Assembly (NCBI GenBank): GCA_016081115.2
Contig: CM071936.1
Coordinates: forward strand, 90,325,943-90,389,942
DNA from: Rehmannia glutinosa
Lineage: Eukaryota > Streptophyta > Magnoliopsida > Lamiales > Orobanchaceae
DNA length: 64,000 nt
Reading direction: 5' to 3'
In this document: positions 22,691-33,779 of the stretch, piece by piece
Position numbering within the stretch: position 1 is the stretch's first letter
Layout: each line of letters starts with the position of its first letter
Position numbers and translations under genes: made by a program
Notes under the pieces: generated by a model
What the model was told of the DNA's origin: nothing
Databases searched by the model: none
What the model saw: only the letters and a program-made list of their open reading frames with translations

Positions 22691-23012
22691 TGACATGATT
22701 TAGTGATAGTTATTTAATTTTATGTTACTAAAATATAGCCTAAAAAGTGTAACAATTAATAAAATATAGTGTTGCCAAGAGTGTTTCTTAAATAAAGTGA
22801 TATCTATTTTCATTACAAAAGAAATAACAAAAAAAAGTGATACTTAAAAAATGTTACTTATTTAAAAGTGTAACATATAAGCGTTACATATTGATAAAGT
22901 GCTATAAAAGTGTATCATAAATATTGTAATGTAAAAAGTGTTACAAACACGCATTACATATGTAAAAAGTACTACAAAATTTGTGTTACCTAATGTCATT
23001 TATGTTGTCGTG

Positions 23013-23508
23013 AATTTTTGGACACATTGTTCAATTAATTTAAAAAGTGAAACAGTAAACTATTGAAGTAGAAAACACTAAATATAGCATTCGAAGATAA
23101 TAATGATGTTTTTATCTTCCTTTTCACTACATCGGTACACATTAAAATGCAGATTCTCGTGTCATTTAGTATTTCATCTCTTATTTTAAACATAGTGCAT
23201 TGACAATGTTAGTTTATGTAAATGGCGTGCAATGTTGATATTGAAATATAAAATGATACCAATAAGGTACATTTGATGTGTTTTGTTATTATTGGATAAA
23301 AGATATAACATTAGTTAAAATAGAGCATCCATACTGGAAAAATATTCTCTGCCCAGCCTCTGCCTTTGTTCCATACTTATGTGTAAGTTAAGCCAAGATG
23401 AATTTAAATGAGAAAAGAAGAGTTTACTTGGTATCGTTTACCACCTTTTCTCATTCTTCATTTATTCTCCTTCAAAAATTTGTTCTCCGTTCAAACCATA
23501 TATACGGA
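23013..23508. other. Intergenic DNA, nothing recognised
   Basis: Between the CACTA element and the next MULE; no ORF or repeat structure beyond AT-rich composition. Confidence 0.35.
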
Positions 23509-24612
23509 TTTGGATCGGGTGAGTCAGGTAATTTAAGTGAGTACGTGAGTCCAAATCTGGAGCGTTGACCTTTTTTTTTTTAACGATGCAGATTTAATTG
23601 ATTTTTATTTTAGTTTATATTTAATTAATGGTTGTTAAGGGTAAGTAGGTAATTTTATTTGAATATCATTTAAAAAGGGGTGTTATTTTTGGTGGTGCCC
23701 GTTCACATTCCCAATTTTTTGGGATTTACAGTCTCTCTGGTCTTCTCCGATGTGAGAAATATATTGCTTATTGAGGACAAATATGTTCCTTATTGAAGAC
23801 AACTATATTGCTTTTTTGGGATATGTTTGAAACCGTATCTCTGGTCTTCTCTCTTTTCTTTCACAGTCAAACTTGCAATCACCATTGACGCATTCTGCTG
23901 TGAGATATATGTTGCTTATTGAGGATAAATATGTCACTTATTAAGGACTTATATGTTGGATATATAGGCAAACAATGTTACAATAACCAACTCTTTCCTT
24001 TCATCTGTCTTTGTATATATATGTAATTTTGTTTTTTCTTATATTAACTGTGTTGCTTATTGAGGACAAATACATTGCTTATATAGGTAGACAATATTGC
24101 TAAATGAGTGCAAATATGTTGATTTAAATAGGTCACCTGTCTTGTATATATATGTAATTCTGTTACTTTTTTTTTTATCAACTGTGTTGCTTATTGAAGA
24201 TAAATATGTTGCTCGGGTAGTGTATATTTGTTGCTTATGTAGTTCAGTGTTTTTATCCATATTTTTAATGTGTTGAACAAGATGTTTCGTTTTTTATACA
24301 ATTTTTAATGGAATAAGATTAGAGGATGGAGGTGGTTCGGTGAAGAAGAAGAATCGGTGCCAAATTTTCGTGATTTTTGATGTGGTTGAAGATGGTAAGA
24401 TAACTTATAAAGATATTGTGTGTAACCGCCCCTAATCTCATGGGAAGTGATTAATTATTTTGGACTAATATACCCTTTATTCAATTTAATTAGTTTTTAT
24501 TTTTATTTTTAAGCATATATATTTAATATGAGCCATTGAAAATTATTGATCTGTGGTTTAGATTTGTCCTTACGTACTTACCTAAGGTGGTGGTCTCATA
24601 TAACCTTCCCCT
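23509..24612. mobile_element. Non-autonomous MULE-like element (about 1.1 kb)
   Basis: The left region reads agtgagtacgtgagtccaaa and the inverse of the right region reads aggtaagtacgtaaggac and then aaatctaaacc, so the ends are imperfect inverted repeats of about 60 bp. The right end (inverse ggggaaggttatatgagacc) is of MULE type. Exact ends and the 9-bp duplication could not be fixed. No gene inside; a dispersed internal repeat fills the middle. Confidence 0.5.
23760..24240. repeat. Dispersed TTGCTTATTGAGGACAAATATG repeats
   Basis: The phrase ttgcttattgaggacaaat, with variants, recurs at about 23764, 23932, 24054 and 24187, often followed by atgttgc. Spacing is irregular, so it is a cluster of related words, not a clean tandem array. 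Confidence 0.55.
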
Positions 24613-24796
24613 ATAAAAATATATTTTCTTTTAAATACGCACATTAAAACAATTTCAAAATTGCATCTTTCCATGACACCCCATGACATTACCGAATATA
24701 GCATTTTAAAAAAAATTGTATTTATGAACTATTGCCATTAGTGAAGGTGAATTAGTAGTATATTACTACTTTTACAAGTAAGAGAACCATTTTTTT

Positions 24797-24840
24797 GGGG
24801 GAGGGGGAGACTGGTTGGGGGTGGGGTGGCCCAGGTGGGG
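24797..24840 (+). other. G-run cluster (possible G-quadruplex)
   Basis: Five runs of four or five G (ggggga-ggggg-agact-ggttggggg-tgggg, then gtgggg) within 44 bases in otherwise AT-rich DNA. Confidence 0.45.
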
Positions 24841-24921
24841 AATCTACTTTAAAAAATATAATTTTATTTTTCAATATGAAGCATACTTAACCGCAGTTCA
24901 CATAAAATATAGTATTCTTTG

Positions 24922-25140
24922 GCTCCATTTGGATGAAAAGATTTGAGATATGAATTTCAAATCCATAATAACAAATCCATTGAAGTTGTATGGATGAAAT
25001 CATTCTATAATGGATTTCAAATCCTTGTAAGCTATTTTTGGAGTTATTTTGGAGGATTTCAAATCCTTCCAATTTGGAGTCATTTGAAATTCTTCTCTAA
25101 ATCCTCTCCCCAAATCCAAATTCTCCCATCCAAATGCAAC
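24922..25140. mobile_element. Small MITE with CATTTGGATG inverted repeats
   Basis: The left end gctccatttggatgaaaag matches the inverse of the right end (gttgcatttggatgggag). The interior has repeated atttcaaatcc words in both directions. No certain target duplication. Confidence 0.5.
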
Positions 25141-25175
25141 CTTATAGTCAATTTAAAGTTACTCATACTTCTACA

Positions 25176-25779
25176 CAGAGCCGGTCCTAGGTTTCGAGGG
25201 GCCTGGAGCGGGAAAAAAAACGGGGCCCTTGTGTTACATAAAAAAAAATTAATAAGATATGTCATAACAAAAATATTATACTCCAACTTTAACATTTCGG
25301 TTTTTATTAAAATAAATTACAAAAAAATTGTTCAATAAGATTTACCATAAGAAAAAGATAAAAAATGAAACTCTAATAAATTAGCTATGAAAAATTGATC
25401 TTCTTTCATATTTAAATTATTCAATTCTATTTTTCGATTTTGCAAAAATAAAAAAAATGGAAAACATGAATGACAAAATGAGGACTTAAAGGTGGACGAC
25501 TTTTTAAATTCTTCATATTTTTTGTTTTTGCAAAAAAAAATGTTTAGAAAAAAACTCAAAAAAATAATTAATGCGTCACGGTGGATTTGATACCGCGACC
25601 TCAGGAGCACCCAGAGTACCGCATATCCATTGTGCCAACTCATCCATGTAATAGTTTTTACAACTCTTTTTTATATAGCCATTATCTACACATATAAAAT
25701 AATAAAAAAATTCCGGGGCTCTTTTCCGGTGGGGGCCCTGTGCGGCGGCACCACTTTGGCCGCCCCAGGGCCACCCCTG
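25176..25779. mobile_element. Non-autonomous hAT element, 604 bp, with perfect 8-bp TSD
   Basis: The termini are cagagccggtcctagg and, in inverse, caggggtggccctggg, fitting the CAG-G ends of hAT elements. The 8-bp duplication cttctaca is exact at 25168-25175 and 25780-25787. There is no transposase. A stretch at about 25570-25640 (gtggatttgataccgcgac) resembles a degenerate tRNA B-box region common in plant repeats. Confidence 0.85.
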
Positions 25780-25791
25780 CTTCTACATAGC

Positions 25792-26444
25792 TGAGCAGAA
25801 CTAGCAAAAAGTGGGTCCACGTGTAGCTGCTAGAAGGACCAATTTCCATCTCACCCAAAATAATAACATCTCATCCAAGAGAATAGCATCTCATCCCAAC
25901 CGAGTATGATCCCATCTCATCCAGGATGAATAGCATCTCATCCTAACCGAGTAGGATCTCTCCGGGTCAAGATCGAATAGCCTAGTCAACCGAGATGACT
26001 TGGAACCTTGGAAACAAAGCTTGACAAGATAAGTTGAAAAGGTCAACAGCGACCGAGGTAAAACATCAGTGGCAAACGCACATGCCAAATATTAAGACAG
26101 TGACAATAAAACACAATAAACAATAAAATAATGTTGTCAGTCATGCAAGCCATGCAAGAGTAAAAAGTGACAAGTATCCCACTACTAATGTAGACTTAAT
26201 GATTGCTACCCTACTAATTATATTAGTATAAATAGAACTCATTTATTATGAGAAGAGGACTTTTTGGCAGACCCAATAAATGCTCAGTAGACAACACACA
26301 CCGGGCAACCGACTAGAGTTGCAGGTCAACCCCCATCAATAAAATTCTCACAAATTGTAGTTTCAGTTTATTTTCAATTAATTTACTGTCTTATCTCAAT
26401 TCTAATCACACCACGTGTGTCGTTGACCGAAACAGACGTCAACA
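25792..26444. repeat. Probable solo LTR (653 bp)
   Basis: Starts TGAGCAGAAC and ends ...GACGTCAACA, with near-matching 5-bp flanks (atagc / atacc). A TATA-like agtataaataga lies near 26226 and a repeated gaatagcatctcatcc phrase near 25881 and 25927. No internal region, PBS or partner LTR is present. Ends are inferred, so confidence is limited. Confidence 0.4.
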
Positions 26445-26609
26445 ATACCTGTAAGAAGGAGAAAAACCTCATAAAAAAACTTGAGAGTTTGAATTTTTCT
26501 TTTAAATTCATGGTTGGAAGTTAATAGTAATATATTATCATATTAGGTGACATGGTATGATTAAAATTAATTATTAAGAAAAGGTCGAAAAATAAGAGAG
26601 GGTGATATG

Positions 26610-27937
26610 TATAAGTCCAAGCGGTTACGATAATCTAGAGGGGGGGTGAATAGATTATCTCCATCTTTTCGATTTTACCCTCTTTTTTGAACCGAATGCT
26701 CAAAGACAATAATAAAGGTGCGGAATGTAAACAACACACGTCGATTTATAGAGGTTCAACCCACCTAGGGCCTAATCCTCTACCACCCCAAAGATATCCG
26801 GATGGATTTCAAAAAGAAAAAGATTTTATTAATTACCAAAATTAATACAACACCAACTTACAACCATACCTTGAAGAGCACCACACTCTTCTTCAACACC
26901 ACCTTTGAGATTACCACAATCTCTTTTGAAGATTACCACAATCTTCAACGGCACCTTGTGAAGATTACCACAATCTTCAACCTTGAAGAATACCAAATTC
27001 ATCAACATCTCAACAAGAAGATTACCACAATCATCTTACACCTAACACCTAGATCACCCAAGTGTGTTCTTACCACAAGAACACTTACAAGGATATCTTG
27101 TGTTGAATGATAACCCAAAAATTCAAGATTACAACTCGATAATGAATTATACAATTGAGTGCAAGTGTAATCAAGAATAGCCTAGACCTCAAGGATGTGA
27201 AAGTGATAAGCTAGGTAAATTACAACAAGAATAATGACAATAGAAGACCAAGTGTTTGCTTGGAGAATATCTTGTTGTGTTGTGTTGTTCTCTCTTATTG
27301 TTGTGCTTCAAATCTTCCTCTATTTATAGGAGATGATTGATCATTGATAGGCTCCTCTTGGAATCTGATATCTACAAAAAAATTGCAATTAAAATCAAGA
27401 TTATAGCTATTAGAAATTAATCCCACAATTTAAAGAAAAGTCAGTCTTTTTGCACAACGGTTAGAATTTTGTCAAACATTAGGCGACCGGCCGCACAAAT
27501 AGACGTTTGAAAATAAGAACACATTTTTACAGGCGTACCGGTCGACGTGGGGTCCGACCGGTCACCCTAGGGTCCAACTTAGGTTGCCCTCTTTCAAAAA
27601 TCAAAAAAGAGAAGTTTGCAAATTTGAACCAACCTTCGTGCACGGCCGCTCTATAGGTCGATCGTCGACGCCACCTAAGGATTACCTCACCATTTTCTCA
27701 GAACATGAAGTTTTCTCACAGTACAACTTTCAGGTATGGGTTGCCCTATACGACGACCGGTTGACATCAAAACAAAAGTGTTGTCCAATTTTATATCGAA
27801 AATAAACTTCAAGAAATACTCCGAAAAAATATTAAAACCATTTTAAATCATTTAGGAGTATTTGGACAACCTTTAAAAATATTGTTTTGGTATAAAAACA
27901 AAATCATCAAAATCATGATAAAACCATTTATCAAACA
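26610..27937 (-). repeat. 3' LTR of the copia element at 26610-33774
   Basis: 1328 bp; ends tataagtcc (TG changed to TA at the terminus) and ...caaaca on the plus strand. A minus-strand TATA (cctataaata) lies at 27321-27330. A cluster of CCGGTCG-type palindromes lies at 27482-27762, upstream of that TATA in transcription order. A cttcaa/gattaccacaatc repeat occupies 26870-27030. Confidence 0.85.
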
Positions 27938-27951
27938 ATCTCCCACTTTTT
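27938..27951 (-). other. Polypurine tract of the copia element
   Basis: Plus-strand atctcccacttttt, that is aaaaagtgggagat on the coding strand, directly before the 3' LTR. Confidence 0.75.
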
Positions 27952-29680
27952 GATGATTACAAACCAAAACAATTTTAACGAGGTCGATTTTGAAAACAAA
28001 ACAATTTTACCGGTTAAAAAGAACTATCCGTTGTGAGCGACAACATCCCACGCATTATAATCACAAGGATGTGAGTATAGATTTTAAACATATATTGCAA
28101 AAGCTCCCCCTATCAATATGCACAACAAGAGTAATATAGAAGCAATCAACCAAAAGCTAAAAGCTCAGCTTTTACAACTTGAGCTTCAGTTTCAAGAGCT
28201 TATAAGCTCCCCCTGTCAACAAAACATCATTAAACATGAATATGAGTCCATACTACAACAAATGGACTAAGTATAATCCACAACTTATGGCTTTTAATAG
28301 CCACAACTTATAGCTTCTTTCTCGAGCTTATATTAGTTTATATGAGCTAATGAGCTTATAACCTGTTTCTTCCCCTTTGGAATAATCAAAAAGAATGTTA
28401 GCACGATAAAAAAACATCATCAAAGTGCGCAACTAAACCGATGTATCGAGCCATATGAACATTAATGCTTATAAACCAAATAGGAGGGAAAAGTCGATCA
28501 TACGACTTGTAGAAGCTTATGAGAACTCATTTGTTATGCAAAAACATGATCTCTATAAAAATATAAGATATTTGAAAACGAGAGAATCATGTTGGTGATG
28601 AATTTTTCATTGAAACATTTTATCGAACACTTGGCGGACGTCAAAGATTGAAAATGATATATATAGCCCTTGTAAATGTAATCAAGCCAAGTTTTTCATC
28701 ACCAAAAGCAATTTTACAAATATCATCCATCAACAATTATCATGCTCAACACAAATATATAAGAATTGCATCAAGAAATATACATATAGGCCAAGTTCTC
28801 AAGGGTTCAACCCAATTTAGATAAGAGAGTAGAATTCTTACCATTCAATCGGTAAAGACGAGCAATGATGATGATAATCGAGCTAGATAATCCCCAAAAT
28901 ATGAAATTTATGCAACAAAACTCATTTGGAGTGAAATGTGTGTGCAAATGTCAAAGGGGTCGAAATATGAGTCAAAATGGCCAAAATGGTGAGAGTTAGA
29001 ACAGAACCATTTTTAACACAAAATAGTCAGGCGACGGTCCGGGTATAGGCGACCGGTCAACCTCTCCCCTGGCAGCCCACTGTTCAGTCCTGTTTTGAAA
29101 AGTCCGAAATTTGATCCAAAAATCCGATTTTTCGCCCCTATGTTTTAAAAACGTGCAACATGCAAATGTAGACCTCATTCAATATACATTATGTCATAAT
29201 CAAGCTCGAAATGGAATAAAATACTCGGCGGTGAATGATTAAAAAGTCCGCGAGTTATACTTGAGACGGAATTAAACACATCTCAAGTTTTTGTTAAACA
29301 TGTAATCCCTTAGAAAAAGATATCGAATCTCAATATATTTACTTCGATTATGACGAACCATATTTTGAAAAATTATTATCACCGGACTTGTTATCCCGAA
29401 AATAAGAACGTTTTAAGACTTTAGATACAACAAGTCATAAAAAAGTGCCTTACAAATATTGAAAATTTCTTTTAACGACACTTTAATGAGATTCATTGGG
29501 ATTGTTTTAAGTCGAGCATAAAGACATAATATATATAAAATGTCGAGTCTTAAGGAGTAATAGACGAAGATAAGCATACCTCAAATTTGTTTGTCAATCA
29601 ACATGCCTACTTCAACCTTTTGTCAATTTTCGCATTTGTAGCCATATAGGTTGAAATGGTTCTTTCCCTTTCAATGCCTC
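27952..29680 (-). other. Internal copia region without readable coding sequence
   Basis: The pol end and 3' untranslated part would be expected here, but no RNase H motif could be read. One CGACCGGTC-type palindrome occurs near 29030-29065. Confidence 0.45.
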
Positions 29681-29689
29681 ATTTCTTCT

Positions 29690-30125
29690 TTTCTATACTT
29701 TGAGTGTGGAATATAACCATCTTCTTGGCATTGTTGAACTTGAATTCCAATGAAGAAATTGAGCTTCCCTCATCAAGATCACCTTATGTTCACCTTGCAT
29801 TGACTTGGAAAAATGTCTTGCACAAATATTCATTAGTAGCACCAAAAATATCAACATAAATTTGCACAAGTAAACAATCTTGCCCTTTTTAAAAAAATGT
29901 AGTATCAACTTTACCTCTTGTAAAATCATTTTGCAAAGATAGCTAAGTCTATCAAACCATATACGGGATACTTGTATCAACCGTACAAGGCCTTTTAAAA
30001 AAACATCATTTGGCCTAAAATTTTAAACTCTGATAGACTTCTATTTGAATAAAACCATTTAGAAAATTGGATTTAACATCCATTTGGTAAAGCTTGAAAT
30101 TTTCTCAAATCAAGAATGGGCAAGT
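29690..30125 (-). pseudogene. Copia reverse transcriptase remnant
   Basis: In broken minus-strand frames the landmarks appear in the right order: YQMDVKSNFLNGF near 30100, KALYG near 29990, and QIYVD-IFGATNE near 29860, where one Asp of the YVDD active site is lost with a codon. Frameshifts and stops separate them. This is enough to assign Ty1/copia but not to call a gene. Confidence 0.6.
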
Positions 30126-30129
30126 AAAG

Positions 30130-30972
30130 TGCAAATAACTTCTAAATGTGCTATGAGTGCAAATATTACATCAAAATCAATACCTTTGAATTACTAACCT
30201 TGCCTTGTTCATCAAACTTGTTCCGAAATACCAAAAATTTCTGCAAAATCTCAACAAAGAATCTTGCACAAAAGCATAGTAATATCGAATAATAGAGATA
30301 CTATAGCAAGTAACACATATTATGCTTAAAGAAAATCATCAAGAATATAATACAACATGTAAGTTCAAATAAGCTTGTAGAAAGCTATATAAGGTCTCTT
30401 TTGGAATATGAAAATACGAGAGCACATAGTTGAGACCTCATTTACAAGAATCATATGAACAAAAGCTTTGACATAAGCATCCAAGAATAATGACATTTAT
30501 ATGTGCAATAAAATGCATGACTTATTAAAATAAGCACCTAGGCATATGGCATAACATGTATCGAGTTTATGATATGAATAGCAATAATGAGCGTACCTCG
30601 ATAGTTCATATCTCTCTTGATATATTACGAGTAGATAACCATTGAAGAAGATATGTAAATCCTACACAATTCTTAAACAAGACTTGCACAAAACAAAAAT
30701 GATACAAGTGTATGCTAAAAACAATAAAAGATATCACAAGTAAGCTCATGCCATAAAAATCCATAAGAGATGATAAAACAATTAAGTCTAAGCAAATACA
30801 CAAGAGTTTAATATAAGCATCATACAAGGTCTCCTTTTTTAAAAAAAATTTAAAACCACAAATATATATTGAAGACCTTAATTTTAAAATTATGAAAACT
30901 CATTTTGCAATTTAGACACAAATAAAAACATGCATAAAAAATAAAATGCATATTTAAATAGGGAGATATGGT
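30130..30972 (-). other. Internal copia region, degraded
   Basis: AT-rich, no readable protease or integrase; lies between gag and the RT remnant. Confidence 0.4.
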
Positions 30973-32358
30973 TTACCAATTTCGCCATTTCCATGGGTTG
31001 TGCCTTTCCCATTGTTGATGATATCTTCCCTTTTGAAAAACTTCATGTTGATGATGGTTTCTCCAATTGCTCCATTTCCAAGCATTGTGGCCTTCCCATT
31101 TTTGAAAGTGTCTTTCTATTGGAAAATCATCTTGTTGATGATGTCTTTGCCACTTCCAAGGATTTTGTTCATCCCATTTTTGATTATTTCCTCTTCTTGG
31201 AAAATTACTTTGTTGAAAATATTTTCTCCTTTGATCAAATGAAATGGTCATTTGATGTCTTCTTGGCGGTATGAATTTTCTTCGATTATTATTTCGCCGG
31301 GTACCTAATATAACATTGTTTTGTGGTACCCTCAAGTGCTTGGGTCCTTTGGGATTAGTGTTGAGACTTTTAGGTCTCCAAAAATAATTAGAGCTATTTC
31401 TAGCCCGACAAGTATTTACCGTATGACCCTTTTCACCGCAATAAAAGCAAGTAATATTACTAACATGCATAGGAACTCGATTCTTTTTCATATGTTTGAC
31501 AATAATAGGCTCATGATCAAGTTCACTATTCAAATTATCACAATCATTAACATTCACAATATTGGGCAATTTATTGGTACTCAAGTTGGATTTTGATAAA
31601 TTATTTTTCATGCAATTAATATCCTCAACAAGAGTACTATTTTGTTTTTCAAGGTTTCTAACCTTGTCAAGTGTGGTGGTGTGAGCACATGATAGTGATT
31701 CATAGGAAGTAAATAAACTATCCTTTTCATTTTTCAAAACATTGAATTCCTTTTTCAAATTTTTGTACTTAACTAGTAAATTTTGAAATTCATTTTGAAG
31801 ATCATCAAAATCATTTTGCAAATCACTATAATCATTTTGAATGACAATATCATAGGAAGTAGAGGGTTTAAGACATACCTCGTTTTCTTCTTCGATGCCC
31901 ATAAAACATTGTTCGACTACTTCATAGTTGGAAGTTGTAAAAGGCTTGTTCCTTAGATTTGAACTTGTATCCCTTTGAGAAGTAGATGCTTTTGTTTGAC
32001 TCCTTTCATTTGCAAATACTCCATAGATGGCTTCTAATTTTTGCCATACTTCATGTGCCGATCGAATTCCTACAATATGTTCATATTACAAATTAGTAAG
32101 TGAACAATACACAATATTGAGAGCTTTACCGTTTAAGGAGATGATTTTCTTCTCTTCATCATTGAGCTCTTTGAAAGCTTTGGAGGTGTATGGTGTGTCT
32201 ATCATCGGAATGGATTCTCCATTTATGACGATGTTCCAAATATCGAACCCGCAACCTTGTAAATAACATTCCATTCTTTCTTTCCAAAATGTAAAATTTT
32301 TGGAATCAAACCGAGGTGGCTTGGTGCTGGAGGTGCCGGAAAGGTGAGCTTCATTCAT
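30973..32358 (-). pseudogene. Copia gag with CCHC zinc knuckle, internally deleted
   Basis: The start is taken at the ATG at 32358 (MNEAHLSGTSSTKPPRFD), 70 bp inside the LTR-PBS boundary. The N-terminal capsid part includes FTFWKERMECYLQG and ends at a stop at 32086. After a frame change, SAHEVWQKLEAIYG follows and then, with part of the capsid core missing, a 309-residue frame (31902-30973). That frame has a coiled coil (about residues 30-100), a CCHC knuckle CFYCGEKGHTVNTC (near 31450) and a basic R/Q/W-rich tail with three WEQHNPWKW-like repeats. The knuckle residues are all intact. Confidence 0.8.
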
Positions 32359-32412
32359 AGCCAACGATCGTTCCTCTTCACTCGCGATGTGAAACGAGCT
32401 TGCCAAAGAGTT

Positions 32413-32428
32413 TGGCTCTGATACCACT
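32413..32428 (-). other. Primer binding site of the copia element
   Basis: Plus-strand tggctctgataccact, that is agtggtatcagagcca on the coding strand: a perfect initiator-Met-tRNA type site directly after the 5' LTR. Confidence 0.85.
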
Positions 32429-33774
32429 TGTAAGTCCAAGCGGCTACGATAATCTAGAGGGGGGGTGAATAGATTATCTCCATCTTTTTGATTTTACCCT
32501 CTTTTTCGAACCGAATGCTCAAAGACAATAATAAAGGCGAGGAATGTAAACAACACACGTCGATTTATAGAGGTTCAACCCACCTAGGACCTAATCCTCT
32601 ACCACCCCAGTATATCCGGGATGGATTTCAAAAAGAAAAAAGATTTTATTAATTACCAAAATTAATACAACACCAACTTACAACAATACCTTGAAGAGCA
32701 CCACACTCTTCTTCAACACTACCTTTGAGATTACCACAATCTCTCTTGAAGATTACCACAATCTTCAACGGCACCTTGTGAAGATTACCACAATCTTCAA
32801 CCTTGAAGAATACCAAAATTTTCAACACCTCAACAAGAAGATTACCACAATCTTCTTACACCTAACACCTAGATCACCCAAGTGTGTTCTTACCACAAGA
32901 ACACTCATAAGGATATCTTGTGTTGAATGATAACCCAAAAATTCAAGATTACAACTCGATAATGAATTATACAATTGAGTGCAAGTGTAATCAAGAATAG
33001 CCTAGACCTCAAGGATGTGAAAGTGATAAGCTAGGCAAATTACAACAAGAATAATGACAATAGAAGACCAAGTGTTTGCTTGAGAATATCTTGTTGTGTT
33101 GTGTTGTTCTCTCTTATTGTTGTGCTTCAAATCTTCCTCTATTTATAGGAGATGATTGATCATTGATAGGCTCCTCTTGGGATCTCGATATCTATAAAAA
33201 ATTGCAATTAAAATCAAGATTACAATTTGTTAGAAATCAATCCCACAATTTAGGGAAAAAGTCTGTCACGCACATTAGAATTTTCTTTGTCAAACATTAG
33301 GGTGACCGGTCGCGCACAAATAGACGTTTGAAAATAAGAACACATTTTTACACAGGCGACGGCCGACGGGGTCCGACCGGTCACTCCTAGGGTCCAACCA
33401 GGTTGCCCTCTTCAAAAATCGAAAAGAGAAGTTTGCAAATTTGAACCAACCTTCAGGTACCGGTCGCCCTATAGATCGACCGGTCGACGTCACCGATCGC
33501 CCTATAGGGTGACCAGTCACCCTCACCATTTTCTGCAAACATGAAGTTTTCTATTTTGCACAACTTTCAGGTACGGGTTGCCATATACGGCGACCGGTTG
33601 ACCTCAAAACAAAAGTGTTGTCCAATTTTATATCGAAAATAAACTTCAAGAAATATTGCGAAAAAATATTAAAACCATTTTAAATCATTTAGGAGTATTT
33701 GGACAACCTTTAAAAATATTGTTTTTGTATAAAAACAAAATCATCAAAATCATGATAAAACCATTTATCAAACA
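32429..33774 (-). repeat. 5' LTR of the copia element at 26610-33774
   Basis: 1346 bp, ends TGTAAGTCC and ...CAAACA on the plus strand. TATA on the minus strand at 33140-33149. Palindromes of the CGACCGGTCG type cluster at 33300-33602. It differs from the 3' LTR by scattered substitutions and small indels, most of them inside the palindrome cluster. Confidence 0.85.
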
Positions 33775-33779
33775 ATATG

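Larger units (their letters stand above)
16541..23012. mobile_element. CACTA (En/Spm-type) transposon, 6.47 kb, TSD aat, host of nested elements
   Basis: The left terminus is cactacaacataaatgat and the right terminus, inverted, is cacgacaacataaatgac, so the inverted repeats agree over about 28 bp with few changes; the right end has CACGA instead of CACTA. The 3-bp duplication aat sits at 16538-16540 and 23013-23015. Subterminal GTGTTAC/GTAACAC motifs recur many times at 17270-17420 and at 22690-22990 in opposite orientation, as expected for CACTA transposase binding regions. No CACTA transposase was found. A MITE and a MULE are nested inside. Confidence 0.85.
26610..33774 (-). mobile_element. 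Ty1/copia LTR retrotransposon, structurally complete ends (7.17 kb, TSD atatg)
   Basis: Two similar LTRs (26610-27937 and 32429-33774) enclose 4.49 kb. The 5-bp duplication atatg is exact at 26605-26609 and 33775-33779. On the minus strand the PBS follows the right LTR and the polypurine tract precedes the left LTR, so transcription runs right to left. Coding content is a broken gag and RT traces. The interior is shorter than an autonomous element of this type needs, and protease, integrase and RNase H are not recognisable. Confidence 0.9.

Noticed and set aside
25565..25645. Second tRNA-like segment inside the hAT element
   Set aside because: Same reason: isolated T-arm-like bases without a cloverleaf.
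27584..27805. 73-codon frame in the copia LTR
   Set aside because: Lies across the palindrome array of the LTR, is not kept in the other LTR, and has no motif.
30993..31274. Plus-strand hydrophobic frames opposite the copia gag
   Set aside because: Shadows of the basic W/Q/R repeat tail of gag on the minus strand.
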